DNA of 64,000 nt from Nocardioides luteus. Lineage in GTDB: Bacteria; Actinomycetota; Actinomycetes; Propionibacteriales; Nocardioidaceae. The DNA lies in NCBI RefSeq assembly GCF_014648595.1, contig NZ_BMRK01000006.1, positions 62,001 through 126,000 on the forward strand, read 5' to 3'. The position numbers and the translations under genes were made by a program. The notes beneath the pieces are model-generated. The model was not told the origin of the DNA, made no database searches, and worked only from the letters and a program-made list of their open reading frames with translations. Numbering within the stretch: position 1 is the stretch's first letter; each line of letters starts with the position of its first letter. Positions 47,620-57,362 of the stretch are shown in pieces.

Positions 47620-49535
47620 GCCGGCAGCTCCGGGCGGATGAACACGCCGTCGAAGAGATCGGTGAGGCGTTCGTACGCGTTCAGCGGAAGCACCGACGCG
47701 ACATACTGGTCGGGCCGCACGACGACCAGCGCGCCTTCCTCCCGGTCGATCCGGCGCAGGTCGAACACGTCCTCGCCCGGGTCCGCGGCGTACACCTTCT
47801 CGTAGTCGACCAGCCCGAGACGGCCCGTCCGGGGTCGCAGGACCTCCGGCATGACGAGGAGGTCGACCTGGGAGTGGGGCCGCTGCACGATGCCGCGTAC
47901 GTCGACGAACCCCTCCAGGTCGCGGCCGACGCCGTAGCGCACCAGAGCTGAGCCCTCAGCCGAACCGAGCCAGTCACCGAGCGCACGGAACCGGTCCTCG
48001 GAGGCATCGGCGAAGGCGTACAACCTCCAGCGGCCATCGGCGACCGCCGAGTGCCCGAGCTGGGTCCGCTTGCCGTCGCCGACACGGACGACCGGCACGG
48101 AGTGGAATCGCATGCCGACGGTCAGTCCCGCGGCCAGCGACTGGTGCTCGTCGGTGCCGGTGAGTCGCGAGGATCGGTAGCGGGTCGCCACACCGGCGGT
48201 GTAGCGGCCCTGGCGGACGAAGTACTCACTGACCTCGGCCGGGTCGACCCCACCGCGCTCCGGGTGCTCAGGATCGCGAGGTGGCGCTGCGAGCAGCGCC
48301 GACCACTCCTTGTCGAAGTCGATCAGCTCTCGCGCGACAGGTCGGCGCTCGGCGTCGTACGTCTCCAGCAGACTCGGGTGGCTGCGACCCTCGAGAACGG
48401 CGGCGAGCTTCCACCCGAGGTTGAACGCGTCCTGCATCGAGACGTTCATCCCCTGACCGGCCTTGGCGCTGTGGGTGTGGCAGGCATCGCCTGCGATGAA
48501 GACCCGCGGCCCGCGTCCGAGATCACGCCCGACGGCATCGTCGAAGCCGTCGGCGATGCGCTGCGCCACCTCGTAGACGGAGAACCAGACGGTCTCCTTC
48601 ACATCCAGGATGTAGGGGTGGAGGATCCGGTTCGCCATCGCGGCGACCTCCTCCGCTCCGAGGCTGCGAATCGTCGCACGGTTCTCGGCGGTCACCGTGC
48701 CGAGGTCGACATAGAGCCGGACCAGGTAGCCGCCCTCGCGCGGGATCAGCAGGAGGCTGCCGTGCTCTGCGGACTGGATAGCCGCCTTGAACCGGATGTC
48801 GGGAAAGTCGGTGGTGGCAAGGACGTCGAGCACACCCCAGGCGTGGTTGGCACGTTCACCGGATGAGGTTCGGCCGATCGCGGCGCGCACCTCGCTGCGC
48901 GCACCGTCGGCTCCGACGACGAACTTGGCGCGCACCGTGACCTCCTCACCGACGCCGGCCGCGCCCTCGGGACCGACCCTGCGCAGGGTGACGGTCACCG
49001 GGTGCTCACCCTCGTCGGCGACCTCGAGGCCCACGAACTCCAGCCCGTAGTCGGGCACGAGGCGCGCCGGGGCGTTGCGAGCCGCGTCGAGCAGGTGTTC
49101 GTGGATGCGGGCCTGGTTCATGATCAGGTGCGGCATCTCACTGAGGCCGTCCTCGACGTCTTGGACCCGGCTGGTGCGCATGATGTGGTCGCGCCGCTCG
49201 GGGTCGGGCCGCCAGAACGTGGTCTCGTTGACCCAGTAGGCCTCTTCCTGCAGCGCATGGGCGAACCCGAACGCCTGGAACATCTCCATGGTGCGGCACG
49301 CGACGCCGTCGGCCTGCCCCATCTCCATGGGGCCCGTGCGGCGCTCCACCAGTCGTGTGGTGATGCTCGGAAACCGGGCGAGCTGCGCGGCGAGAACGTT
49401 GCCCGCCGGTCCGCTACCGACGATGAGAACGTCGACCTCGTCGGGAAATGGCGCGTCTACGACGCTCGTCGCTTCCGGGGCAGCCGGGGCGACCGCCGGG
49501 TCGCCGGGGTAGAAACCGTCTCGGTAGTACTGCAC
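47616..49535 (-). CDS. FAD monooxygenase, 3-hydroxybenzoate 4-hydroxylase-like
   Basis: A 639-residue group A flavin hydroxylase. The FAD-binding LIVGSGPAGNVLAAQLAR lies near residue 40, the middle domain has VVGADGARSEVRA, the second FAD motif RVFIAGDACHTHSAKAGQGMNVSMQDAFNLGWKLAAVL lies near 360, and a C-terminal thioredoxin-like domain follows. Length, domain order and the YGLEFVGLEV region are as in phenol 2-monooxygenases and 3-hydroxybenzoate 4-hydroxylase (MobA), which makes protocatechuate. The aromatic substrate is inferred. GTG start behind GGAGGAG; a palindromic operator lies 29 bp upstream. No ring-cleavage dioxygenase lies nearby. Confidence 0.85.
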   Translation of the reverse strand: MQYYRDGFYPGDPAVAPAAPEATSVVDAPFPDEVDVLIVGSGPAGNVLAAQLARFPSITTRLVERRTGPMEMGQADGVACRTMEMFQAFGFAHALQEEAYWVNETTFWRPDPERRDHIMRTSRVQDVEDGLSEMPHLIMNQARIHEHLLDAARNAPARLVPDYGLEFVGLEVADEGEHPVTVTLRRVGPEGAAGVGEEVTVRAKFVVGADGARSEVRAAIGRTSSGERANHAWGVLDVLATTDFPDIRFKAAIQSAEHGSLLLIPREGGYLVRLYVDLGTVTAENRATIRSLGAEEVAAMANRILHPYILDVKETVWFSVYEVAQRIADGFDDAVGRDLGRGPRVFIAGDACHTHSAKAGQGMNVSMQDAFNLGWKLAAVLEGRSHPSLLETYDAERRPVARELIDFDKEWSALLAAPPRDPEHPERGGVDPAEVSEYFVRQGRYTAGVATRYRSSRLTGTDEHQSLAAGLTVGMRFHSVPVVRVGDGKRTQLGHSAVADGRWRLYAFADASEDRFRALGDWLGSAEGSALVRYGVGRDLEGFVDVRGIVQRPHSQVDLLVMPEVLRPRTGRLGLVDYEKVYAADPGEDVFDLRRIDREEGALVVVRPDQYVASVLPLNAYERLTDLFDGVFIRPELPA

Positions 49536-49563
49536 GCGCCACTCCTCCGCTGGAGAGGAGACA

Positions 49564-49587
49564 ATAGTCCGTACCCCAACGGTTTAT
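49564..49587. promoter_or_regulatory. Candidate MarR operator before the monooxygenase
   Basis: ATAGTCCGT-N6-ACGGTTTAT is an imperfect 24-bp palindrome (7 of 9 arm bases complementary), 29 bp before the monooxygenase GTG start at 49535. The size and symmetry fit a dimeric winged-helix protein such as the MarR regulator encoded after the monooxygenase. This is inference from position and symmetry. Confidence 0.5.
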
Positions 49588-49652
49588 GCAATGCGCCTGA
49601 CCACCGATCGGACTGCTTCGCAGCTCACCCCCGGCAGGGCCTCTCGAGCCGG

Positions 49653-49928
49653 TCAGTGGTTCCGCAGCGCCTTGATCAGCTCGCTCTTGTTCATCTTCGA
49701 CCGGCCGTCGATGCCGATCTCCTTCGCGCGGGAGCGCAGGTCCTCGAGCGTCCAGTCGTCGTACGACCCGGACGAACCGCCCTTGCTACCCGTCTTCGAG
49801 CGCGAGCTGTTGGAGGCCGCGTTCGCGATCCGGGCGGCCTTCTCCTTGCTCCCGCCCTCGTCGCGGATCTTCTCGTAGACCTCGGGATCCTTCACGCTCG
49901 GGCCCGGCTTGCGTTTCGGCATCGCCAT
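49653..49928 (-). CDS. Small basic protein with Rho-N-like C-terminal domain
   Basis: A 91-residue protein beginning MAMPKRKPGPSVKDPEVYEK, with a Ser/Lys-rich linker (SNSSRSKTGSKGGSSGSYDD) and a C-terminal helical module WTLEDLRSRAKEIGIDGRSKMNKSELIKALR of the Rho N-terminal/SAP-like type that binds nucleic acids. The start is taken at 49928 because GGAAGG lies six bases upstream. Such proteins are common in actinobacteria and no role is known; the DNA-binding idea is inferred from the fold. Confidence 0.8.
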   Translation of the reverse strand: MAMPKRKPGPSVKDPEVYEKIRDEGGSKEKAARIANAASNSSRSKTGSKGGSSGSYDDWTLEDLRSRAKEIGIDGRSKMNKSELIKALRNH

Positions 49929-50057
49929 CCACATCCTTCCGGTTCGCTGATGCCCTCGCGGTACCCGAGGGCGTGCCCGTCATGCCATCTCGCGCATGAC
50001 TTCGGCGCGCGCGGGCACTGTTCAAGCACGAGCCGTACGCCCAGCCCAGGAGGGCAC

Positions 50058-50573
50058 ATGGAGCACACCGTTTCGCTGCGCATCGACGGGGTCGACCAGG
50101 AGGTCTCGGTCGACACCCGCACCACACTGCTCGACGCGTTGCGCGAGCGCGTCGGCAACACCTCTCCCAAGAAGGGGTGTGATCACGGACAGTGTGGGTC
50201 GTGCACGGTCCTCCTCGACGGTCGCCGACATCTGACCTGTCTCGCGCTCGCCGTGGCCTACGACGGAGCCGAGATCGTGACCGCATCCGGACTGGCTGGG
50301 GAAGGCGATGACGGCGAGCTGCATCCTGTGCAGCAGGCGTTCCTCGCCCACGACGGCTACCAGTGCGGCTACTGCACCCCGGGCCAGGTGTGCAGCGCGG
50401 TCGGCGTGATCGACGAGGCCAAGCGTGGGCAGCCCAGCCACGTGACCGATGATCTCGAGGCCGACATCGACCTGGACGACGACGAGATCCGCGAGCGGAT
50501 GAGCGGCAACCTGTGCCGGTGCGGGGCCTACGTCGGCATCCTCGACGCCGTACGAGAGGCGGCTGCCCGATGA
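50058..50573 (+). CDS. Aldehyde oxidoreductase [2Fe-2S] subunit (YagT/PaoA-like)
   Basis: A 171-residue small subunit of a xanthine-dehydrogenase-family molybdenum enzyme. The plant-ferredoxin-like cluster is bound by [18 protein letters not shown] and a later Cys in LTCLAL. The second cluster is bound by CGYCTPGQV and GNLCRCGAY. There is no twin-arginine signal, unlike E. coli PaoA, so the enzyme is probably cytoplasmic. It starts at ATG 50058 behind AGGAGG and overlaps the next gene by four bases. Confidence 0.93.
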   Translation: MEHTVSLRIDGVDQEVSVDTRTTLLDALRERVGNTSPKKGCDHGQCGSCTVLLDGRRHLTCLALAVAYDGAEIVTASGLAGEGDDGELHPVQQAFLAHDGYQCGYCTPGQVCSAVGVIDEAKRGQPSHVTDDLEADIDLDDDEIRERMSGNLCRCGAYVGILDAVREAAAR

Positions 50574-51562
50574 GAGAGCTGACGTACGAGGTCCCGGCCA
50601 CCGCTGAGGAGGCCGTCGCGAAGGTGACCGGCGACGAGCAGGCCCGCTTCCTGGGAGGCGGCACCAACCTGGTCGACCATCTCAAGCTCGGCGTCAGCAC
50701 GCCGAAGGTGCTGGTCGACATCAGCCGGCTGCCGTTCGACGCCGTGGAGCAGACCGACGACGGTCTGCGGATCGGCACCAACGTGCGCAACAGCGACCTG
50801 GCCGCGCACCCGCTGGTGCGCAGCGGGTGGCCCGGCCTGAGCAGGGCGCTCCTCGCCGGCGCCTCGGGGCAGCTGCGCAACCAGGCCACGACCGGCGGCA
50901 ACCTCCTGCAGCGCACCCGGTGCGTCTACTTCCAGGACATCACCACACCGTGCAACAAGCGCGAACCCGGCAGCGGCTGCTCGGCGATCGAGGGCTACGG
51001 ACGTCATAACGCGCTGCTCGGCACCAGCGAGGCCTGCGTCGCCACCCACCCCTCCGACATGGCGGTCGCGCTCGTGGCCCTGAACGCCACGGTCGTCGTG
51101 CTCGGGCCCGACGGCGAGCGCCGGATCCCGGTCGCGGATCTGCACACCCTGCCCGGACACCATCCCGAGGTCGAGACCACCCTGGCTCACGGCGAGCTGA
51201 TCACCCACGTCGAGCTGCCGGTGACGACGCTGGCGAAGCGGTCGACCTACTACAAGGCTCGCGACCGGGCATCGTACGCCTTCGCGCTGGTCTCGGCGGC
51301 CGCCGCCCTCTCGATCGAGGACGGCGTGGTCGCCGACGTGGCGCTGGCCTGGGGCGGAGTCGCCCACAAGCCGTGGCGGGCGAGCCGTGCCGAGGAGGCG
51401 CTCCGCGGGCAGCCGCTCGAGGAGAGCGCGATCGCCTCCGCGGTCGACGAGGAGCTTCGCGACGCCGTCACCGGCCCCGACAACGACTACAAGCGAGCGC
51501 TGCTGCGTGGCGTCACCACCGCTGCCCTGTCCCGTCTGGCCCCTACGGAGGTTTCGCGATGA
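50570..51562 (+). CDS. Aldehyde oxidoreductase FAD subunit (YagS/PaoB-like)
   Basis: A 330-residue FAD-binding medium subunit: [17 protein letters not shown] for the pyrophosphate, and [22 protein letters not shown]. The YagS/PaoB group has an extra [4Fe-4S] cluster held by a cysteine-rich insert: here [23 protein letters not shown] and a later Cys in [10 protein letters not shown] fit that insert. This marks the three-gene set as PaoABC-type rather than plain CO or xanthine dehydrogenase. It is coupled to both neighbours by ATGA overlaps. Confidence 0.93.
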   Translation: MRELTYEVPATAEEAVAKVTGDEQARFLGGGTNLVDHLKLGVSTPKVLVDISRLPFDAVEQTDDGLRIGTNVRNSDLAAHPLVRSGWPGLSRALLAGASGQLRNQATTGGNLLQRTRCVYFQDITTPCNKREPGSGCSAIEGYGRHNALLGTSEACVATHPSDMAVALVALNATVVVLGPDGERRIPVADLHTLPGHHPEVETTLAHGELITHVELPVTTLAKRSTYYKARDRASYAFALVSAAAALSIEDGVVADVALAWGGVAHKPWRASRAEEALRGQPLEESAIASAVDEELRDAVTGPDNDYKRALLRGVTTAALSRLAPTEVSR

Positions 51563-53646
51563 CCGCCCGACCGTTCGAAGCGCGCTCGATGGGCACCGCC
51601 CTGGACCGGGTCGACGGCCGCGAGAAGGTGACCGGCCGAGCCACCTACGCCGTCGAGCACGATGCCGACCTCGACGAGGCACCGCTGCACGCCTGGCTGG
51701 TGACCTCGACGACCGCGAGCGGACGCGTCCTGCGGGTCGACGCCGCCGAGGCGCTGGCACATCCGCACGTCGTCACCGTCCTCGATCACACCAACGCTCC
51801 CCGACTGGCCGACACCGAGGACCGGGAGCTGGCCGTGCTGCAGGACGACCGGATCGGCTTCCGTGGCCAGATCGTCGCCGTGGTGCTGGCCGAGACCTCC
51901 GAGGCCGCACGCGAGGGGGCGCGGCTCGTTCGGGTGCACCAGGAGGCGGCGGACGCGAGCGTGTCGCTCGACGGCGCCGAGACGTACGCGCCCGAGGAGG
52001 CGAACGGCGGCTTCGAGGCCGCGACCGACCAAGGAGACTTCGACGCCGCGTGGGCGGCGGCGCCGGTGCAGCTGGAGCAGACGTACTCCACACCGCTGGA
52101 GTTCAACAACCCGATGGAGCCTCATGCCGCGACCGCCCTGTGGCGCGACGGGTCGCTCACGCTGTGGGACTCCACGCAGGCGGTCCACGGTGTCGCATCG
52201 ACCCTCGCCCCGATGCTCGGGATCTCGCAGGACCGGGTGCGGGTCCAGGCGCCCTACATCGGTGGCGGCTTCGGCAGCAAGGGACTGCCCCACGGGCCCG
52301 AGATGGCCGTCGCGCTGGCGGCCCGTTGGGCGGACGGCCGGCCGGTGAAGCTGGCCGTGACCCGGCAGCAGATGTTCGGCCTCACCGGCTACCGCACCCG
52401 GACCGTCTCCCACCTCCGGATCGGTGCCGAGCCCGACGGTCGCATCACCGCGCTCGAGCACGCCGCGGTGGGACAGTCCTCGGCGGTGAAGGAGTTCGTC
52501 GAGCAGACCGCCGTCCCGGCGCGGATGATGTACGCCGCCTCGAGTCTCCGCACCAGCCACCGGGTCGCGGCTCTCGACGTCGCCGTCCCGTCGTGGATGC
52601 GGGCGCCTGGCGAGATGCCGGGCATGTTCGCCCTCGAGGTGGCCATGGACGATCTCGCCGAGGCCACCGGCATCGACCCCATCGAGCTGCGTGAGCGCAA
52701 CGAGCCCGAGGTCGACCCCGAGACCGGGAACCCCTACAACAACCGGCGGCTCGTCGAGTGCCTGCACCGTGGCGCCGACCTCTTCGGTTGGCAGGACCGT
52801 CCCGCCGAGCCTCGCGCCACGCTCGATGGCGACTGGTGGGTCGGCACCGGAGTCGCCTCCGCGACGTACCCCGCCAGCTTCGCCCCCGGCAACACCGCGC
52901 GCATCATCGCCCTCGACGGAGGTCGCTACGAGGTCTCGATCGGCGCGGTCGACCTCGGCACCGGATCCCGGACCGTGCTGCTCCAGATCGCCGCCGACGC
53001 GCTGGGCGTCGACCCCGAGGCCATCGACCTCGCTCTCGCCGACACCGACCTCCCCATGGCGACCGTGGCGGGCGGCTCCTCCGGCACCAGCTCGTGGGGC
53101 ACGGCGATCGCTCAGACGGCGCAGCAGTTCCGTGCCGACCACGGCGAGCACCCCGATCCCGGGGTGGAGACCACCACCACGACCGACGGCTATCCCTCCA
53201 CCGACCACGCCCTGCACTCCTTCGGCGCCGTCTTCGCCGAAGCCCGGGTCCACCGGCTGACCGGCGAGGTGCGGGTGCCGCGGCTCCTCGGGGTCTACTC
53301 CGTCGGCCGGGTCATCAACCCGATGACGGCGCGCTCGCAGCTGCTCGGCGGACTCACCATGGGGCTGTCGGCAGCGTTGTTCGAGGACGCCTACCAGGAC
53401 CCCCGCTTCGGTCACGTCGTCACCCAGGACCTCGCCAGCTATCACGTGGCCGCGCACGCCGACGTACGCGACCTCCAGGTCGAGTGGCTCGACGACGTCG
53501 ACGAGCTGGCCACGCCGATGGGGTCGCGAGGGATCGGCGAGATCGGGATCGTCGGCACCTCGGCGGCGATCCTCAACGCCGCCAGCCACGCGACCGGAGT
53601 CCGGGTGCGCGACCTCCCCGCGACCCCCGATGTGTTCTCGAGCTAG
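51559..53646 (+). CDS. Aldehyde oxidoreductase molybdenum subunit (YagR/PaoC-like)
   Basis: A 695-residue molybdopterin-cytosine-dinucleotide-binding subunit: [13 protein letters not shown] at the start, [35 protein letters not shown] in the cofactor domain, [28 protein letters not shown], and the active-site Glu region [12 protein letters not shown] at the C-terminus. Length and order match PaoC. It oxidises an aldehyde to its acid, aromatic ones preferred in characterised homologues. It begins at ATG 51559 with a four-base overlap. No XdhC-like chaperone is adjacent, although fdhD lies elsewhere in the window. Confidence 0.93.
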   Translation: MTARPFEARSMGTALDRVDGREKVTGRATYAVEHDADLDEAPLHAWLVTSTTASGRVLRVDAAEALAHPHVVTVLDHTNAPRLADTEDRELAVLQDDRIGFRGQIVAVVLAETSEAAREGARLVRVHQEAADASVSLDGAETYAPEEANGGFEAATDQGDFDAAWAAAPVQLEQTYSTPLEFNNPMEPHAATALWRDGSLTLWDSTQAVHGVASTLAPMLGISQDRVRVQAPYIGGGFGSKGLPHGPEMAVALAARWADGRPVKLAVTRQQMFGLTGYRTRTVSHLRIGAEPDGRITALEHAAVGQSSAVKEFVEQTAVPARMMYAASSLRTSHRVAALDVAVPSWMRAPGEMPGMFALEVAMDDLAEATGIDPIELRERNEPEVDPETGNPYNNRRLVECLHRGADLFGWQDRPAEPRATLDGDWWVGTGVASATYPASFAPGNTARIIALDGGRYEVSIGAVDLGTGSRTVLLQIAADALGVDPEAIDLALADTDLPMATVAGGSSGTSSWGTAIAQTAQQFRADHGEHPDPGVETTTTTDGYPSTDHALHSFGAVFAEARVHRLTGEVRVPRLLGVYSVGRVINPMTARSQLLGGLTMGLSAALFEDAYQDPRFGHVVTQDLASYHVAAHADVRDLQVEWLDDVDELATPMGSRGIGEIGIVGTSAAILNAASHATGVRVRDLPATPDVFSS

Positions 53647-53769
53647 ACGGGACGCGCACCGACGCGGCATGGTCACCCCTGTCGCCGGGTACCCCAACGG
53701 GCAGGGCGTAGCCGCCTGTGAGCGCGTCCGACTCCGTCCCGTACCCGATCCACCCCAGAGGTGACACGC

Positions 53770-53847
53770 ATGACCACCGTCGGCCGGCGCGTCCGCCCCG
53801 ATGAGAACACCGCGAACGCCACTGTCCGGCAGAGCACGAATGTCTAG
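53770..53847 (+). CDS. Candidate 25-residue leader ORF
   Basis: An open frame of 25 codons, MTTVGRRVRPDENTANATVR then QSTNV, with AGAGGTG seven bases before its ATG, which is stronger than that of the gene after it. Its TAG (53845-53847) overlaps the ATG of the FUSC-type gene at 53840 by eight bases. Such an arrangement is expected of a coupled leader that drives reading of the next gene, but the frame is short and could be accidental. Confidence 0.4.
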   Translation: MTTVGRRVRPDENTANATVRQSTNV

Positions 53848-54889
53848 CCTGCGGGAGCGAGCTCGTCAGCTCCCCTGGGGTCTGGCCGTCACCGCAGCGA
53901 TAGCGGGGGCGATCGCCTACTGGGTCGGGCTCGTGATACCGGGGCCGGCGGGCCAGTTCCCCTACTACGCGCCGCTGGGTGCCGTGGTGGCGATGTCGTC
54001 GACGGTGATGGGGTCGGTGCGGGTCTCGGTCCAGAGCGTGGTCAGCATCTGGCTGGGGTCGGCGATCGCGCTGGTGGTCGGGCTGGTGGAGGCTCCGATC
54101 GAGGTGACCGTCGCCGCGGTGATCGGGCTGGGGATGCTGGCGACAGCCTGGCAGTGGCTGGGTGCCTCGGGCACGTGGGTCCCCACCGCCGCGCTGTTCG
54201 TGCTGATCATCGGCGCCGAGGACCCCATGGCGTTCGTGAGTGCCTACGGTGGGCTGACTCTGATCGGTGCGGTGATCGGCGTCGTGATGACCGCCCTCTT
54301 CCCGCAGCTCCCGCTCTCGGCCGCGGAGCGGGCGATCGAGGACGTACGCACCGCGGTGGTCGTCCAGCTGCGCCAGCTGGCAGGCGCGCTGGGAGGAGGG
54401 AATCCGCCCACGCAGGTCGAGTGGGCCGAGCGCCGGGCTCAGATCGAGCCGGCGGTTCACCACATGCGTACCGAGAGAGAGCACGTCCGCGAGGCTTCTC
54501 GGGGAAATCGGCGGCGCGTCCACTACGAAGAGCGGATGGCCACCCAGCTGGACCAGGCAGAGAACCTCGAGCGGATCTCCTTCCTGGTCGAGGATCTCGC
54601 CCAGGTCCTGGAGGAGGACGAGCGCGCGGAGAACGAGGTCGTCGGGCTGGGTCCGCAGCTGCGGCCTCAGGCCGGTCGAGCGCTCCTGGCTCTCGCCGAC
54701 CTGGTGGAGGAAGGGGACGTCCGCACCGCCGACACCGAGGTCGTGGACACGGCCCGCCGGGCCCTGGAGGACCTCGCCGACCAGATCCGTGACCTGCGGT
54801 CGCGGGCCACTCCCGATGAGGAGTACTTCACCGCGGGCAGCATCGTGACCAGCATCCGCCGGTGCCTGGAGATCCCCGACCCGGCGTGA
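53840..54889 (+). CDS. FUSC/aromatic-acid-exporter-like membrane protein
   Basis: A 349-residue protein with an N-terminal block of about six membrane helices (from LPWGLAVTAAIAGAIAYWV through LTLIGAVIGVVMTALF, residues 13-155) followed by a long soluble coiled C-terminal half rich in Glu and Arg. This matches the half-length FUSC/ArAE family, members of which export aromatic acids or line the cell periphery. The ATG at 53840 leaves a short basic N-terminus before the first helix and overlaps the leader ORF; an ATG at 53801 is an alternative. Next to aromatic-oxidation genes, export of aromatic acids is plausible but inferred. Confidence 0.8.
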   Translation: MSSLRERARQLPWGLAVTAAIAGAIAYWVGLVIPGPAGQFPYYAPLGAVVAMSSTVMGSVRVSVQSVVSIWLGSAIALVVGLVEAPIEVTVAAVIGLGMLATAWQWLGASGTWVPTAALFVLIIGAEDPMAFVSAYGGLTLIGAVIGVVMTALFPQLPLSAAERAIEDVRTAVVVQLRQLAGALGGGNPPTQVEWAERRAQIEPAVHHMRTEREHVREASRGNRRRVHYEERMATQLDQAENLERISFLVEDLAQVLEEDERAENEVVGLGPQLRPQAGRALLALADLVEEGDVRTADTEVVDTARRALEDLADQIRDLRSRATPDEEYFTAGSIVTSIRRCLEIPDPA

Positions 54890-55055
54890 CTCGAACGAGT
54901 TGCGCACCGCATTCATGCGATCGCTGCAGACGGGTACGGGTGAGGAAAGACAGCATTCTCGGGGGAACGGTGGTCCAGATGCCCAACCATCCAGAACTGA
55001 GCCGGCAACGGCCGGCAGCACGACTGCCGCGGGTCTCGGGCCGGAGGGCGGACCG

Positions 55056-56111
55056 ATGACGGCCTCCACCGCCCCCGGCACCGACGCACCGCGGCCTGAT
55101 GACCCGGCCAAGCCGGAGTCGCCGACCGACATCAAGAAGTCGTCCTGGATCTACATCCTGCGGCGAACGGTGCGCGAGTTCATCAAAGACCAGTGCACCG
55201 ACCTGGCCGCCGCGCTGACCTACTACTCGATCCTGGCGCTGTTCCCGGCTCTGCTCGCCGTGCTGTCCCTGGTCGGGGTCGTCGGTCAGGGGCCCAAGAC
55301 GGTGTCGACCCTGATCGGCATCCTCAACGACGTCGGCGTGTCCTCTCCGATGCTGGAGAACACCATCACCGAGCTGAGCAGCACATCGGGCGCCGGCCTC
55401 GCGCTCATCATCGGGCTCCTGCTGGCGCTGTGGTCGGCATCGGGCTACGTCGGCGCCTTCGGTCGCGCGATGAACCGGATCTACCAGATCGAGGAAGGTC
55501 GACCGGTCTGGAAGCTGCGCCCGGTGATGCTCCTCGTCACCCTGATCACCGTGATCCTGGCCGCTCTGGTGCTGGTCGGTCTGGTGATCAGCGGTCCCGC
55601 GGCGAAGGCGGTCGGTGACGCCATCGGCCTGGGATCGACCGCCGTACTGGTCTGGGGCATCGCCAAGTGGCCGGTGATGCTGCTCGTCGTGGTGTTCATC
55701 GTGGCGCTGCTCTACTACGCCACCCCGAACGTCAAGCAGCCACGGTTCCGGTGGGTCAGCGTGGGCTCCGTGATCGCGATCGCGACCTGGATCCTGGCCT
55801 CGGCCGCCTTCGGGTTCTACGTCGCGAACTTCTCCAGCTACAACAAGACGTACGGCTCCCTGGCCGGCGTCGTCGTCTTCCTGCTGTGGCTGTGGATCAC
55901 CAACCTCGCGCTGCTCTTCGGTGCCGAGCTCGACGCCGAGCTCGAACGGGGCCGACAGCTCCAGGCAGGGATCGAAGCCGAGGAGCAGCTCCAGCTGCCG
56001 CCGCGCGACACCCGCAACATCGAGAAGGCCGAAGCCAAGGAAGAGAAGGACATCGACCGCGGCCGGCGCCTGCGCGAGAGCCGCGGCGAGTCCCAGAAGA
56101 TAGAGGAGTGA
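55056..56111 (+). CDS. YihY/BrkB-family membrane protein
   Basis: A 351-residue protein with six membrane helices and the family segments DQCTDLAAALTYYSILALFPALLA near residue 49, LWSASGYVGAFGRAMNRIYQIEEGRPVWKLRP, YYATPNVKQPRFRWVSVGSVIA and YGSLAGVVVFLLWLWITNLALLFGAELDAELERG. The tail is strongly charged. Named for Bordetella BrkB and E. coli YihY; its biochemical role is unsettled. The ATG at 55056 has GGAGGG upstream. The DUF4235 gene follows seven bases later. Confidence 0.9.
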   Translation: MTASTAPGTDAPRPDDPAKPESPTDIKKSSWIYILRRTVREFIKDQCTDLAAALTYYSILALFPALLAVLSLVGVVGQGPKTVSTLIGILNDVGVSSPMLENTITELSSTSGAGLALIIGLLLALWSASGYVGAFGRAMNRIYQIEEGRPVWKLRPVMLLVTLITVILAALVLVGLVISGPAAKAVGDAIGLGSTAVLVWGIAKWPVMLLVVVFIVALLYYATPNVKQPRFRWVSVGSVIAIATWILASAAFGFYVANFSSYNKTYGSLAGVVVFLLWLWITNLALLFGAELDAELERGRQLQAGIEAEEQLQLPPRDTRNIEKAEAKEEKDIDRGRRLRESRGESQKIEE

Positions 56112-56118
56112 GACACCC

Positions 56119-56415
56119 ATGCAGACCGAGAAGAAGAGCAGCAAGTCCGCCCAGATGATGTACAAGCCGGTCGGCATCGCCAGCAGCCTGGTCGCTGCGT
56201 TCACGGCCCAGCAGGTCTTCAAGATGGTGTGGAAGCACGCCACCCCGGGTGAGAACGCGGACGCGCCGAAGCCTCTCGAGTCGGAGTACGGATGGCGAGA
56301 GGTCCTGGTCGCCGCCGCGGTCCAGGGCGCGGTCTTCTATCTGGTCAAGGCGGTCGTCAGCCGTGGGGGTGCCCAGGCCTACCAGAAGTGGACGGGCGAC
56401 TGGCCCGGCAACTGA
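56119..56415 (+). CDS. DUF4235-family small membrane protein
   Basis: A 98-residue protein: a charged N-terminus, KPVGIASSLVAAFTAQQVFKMVWKHATP with one membrane helix, and WREVLVAAAVQGAVFYLVKAVVSRGGAQAYQKWTG with a second. This is the actinobacterial DUF4235 family, usually next to membrane or phage-shock-type proteins, function unknown. It follows the BrkB-like gene by seven bases, so the two share a transcript. Confidence 0.88.
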   Translation: MQTEKKSSKSAQMMYKPVGIASSLVAAFTAQQVFKMVWKHATPGENADAPKPLESEYGWREVLVAAAVQGAVFYLVKAVVSRGGAQAYQKWTGDWPGN

Positions 56416-56463
56416 GCCCGAGACCGGAGCCGACGCGGGCGCGGGCGCCGGCTCCGCGTGACC

Positions 56464-57276
56464 TCAGGCGCCCGCTCCCCCGTCGACCGGCAGGATCGCG
56501 CCGGTGACGAACGAGGCGCGGTCGCTGAGCAGCCAGGCCGCGGCCTCGGCGACCTCGCGGGGGTCGGCCATCCGGCCGAGCGGGGTCGTGGAGGTGATGT
56601 GCTCGACGATCCCCGGCGTGGCGGCGGCCCAGGTGTCGATCATCTCGGTGGCGGTGCCGCCGGGGGTGATGCCGTTGACGCGGATGGCCTCCGGCGCCCA
56701 CGTCACCGCGGCGGTCTCGGTGATGCTGTTGAGCGCACGCTTCATCGCGCCGTACGCGGGCAGGTTCGGGTTGGCTCTGCGCGAGCCGATGCTGGAGGTG
56801 TTCACGATCGCTCCCCCACCGCCCTTGCGCATGAGCTCGGCCTCGACGTTCATCGCGGTCCAGTGGGCCCGGAAGTTCACCGCGAACTGCTGGTCGATGT
56901 CCTCCTCCGTCGTGCCACCGAGCGGTCCGGGCTGCTGCTGCACCACGGCACCGTTGTTGAAGGCGCCGTCGAGACGGCCGTGCCGCTCCTCGACGCGGTC
57001 GACGGCGGCACGGATGCTCGCACTGTCGGCCAGGTCCATGGTGACGGCGTCGGCGGTGCCGCCGGCCCTACGGACCTCGTCGACGATGCGGTCGAGGGCG
57101 TCGGTGCTCCGGGCGGCGAGGACGACGGACGCACCCTCGGCGGCGAAGAGGCGGGCCGCGGCCGCGCCGATGCCACGGCTGGCGCCGGTGATGAGGACGA
57201 CCTTGTCGGCGAGGAGGCCGGTCGAGGGCGAAGCGATGTCGGTGATGGTCGGGTTGGCTGTGTCTGCGTTGTTCAC
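56464..57276 (-). CDS. SDR-family oxidoreductase
   Basis: A 270-residue classical short-chain dehydrogenase/reductase: TGASRGIGAAAARLFAAEGASVVLAAR at the N-terminus, DLADSASI, NNGAVVQQ in place of the usual NNAG, active-site Ser in NTSSIGSRRAN, Tyr and Lys in YGAMKRALNSITETAA, and the C-terminal GAILPVDGGAGA. The GTG start at 57276 lies beside GGAGAG. Divergent from an XRE-type regulator across 86 bp, its likely controller. Substrate unknown. Confidence 0.92.
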   Translation of the reverse strand: MNNADTANPTITDIASPSTGLLADKVVLITGASRGIGAAAARLFAAEGASVVLAARSTDALDRIVDEVRRAGGTADAVTMDLADSASIRAAVDRVEERHGRLDGAFNNGAVVQQQPGPLGGTTEEDIDQQFAVNFRAHWTAMNVEAELMRKGGGGAIVNTSSIGSRRANPNLPAYGAMKRALNSITETAAVTWAPEAIRVNGITPGGTATEMIDTWAAATPGIVEHITSTTPLGRMADPREVAEAAAWLLSDRASFVTGAILPVDGGAGA

Positions 57277-57362
57277 CTCTCCAACCTCGCTCCGTCACCG
57301 GACCGCAACCAGGCATAGGCAGTACTACGATCAGCGCCCCGCACGGGCGCACACTTGGAACC

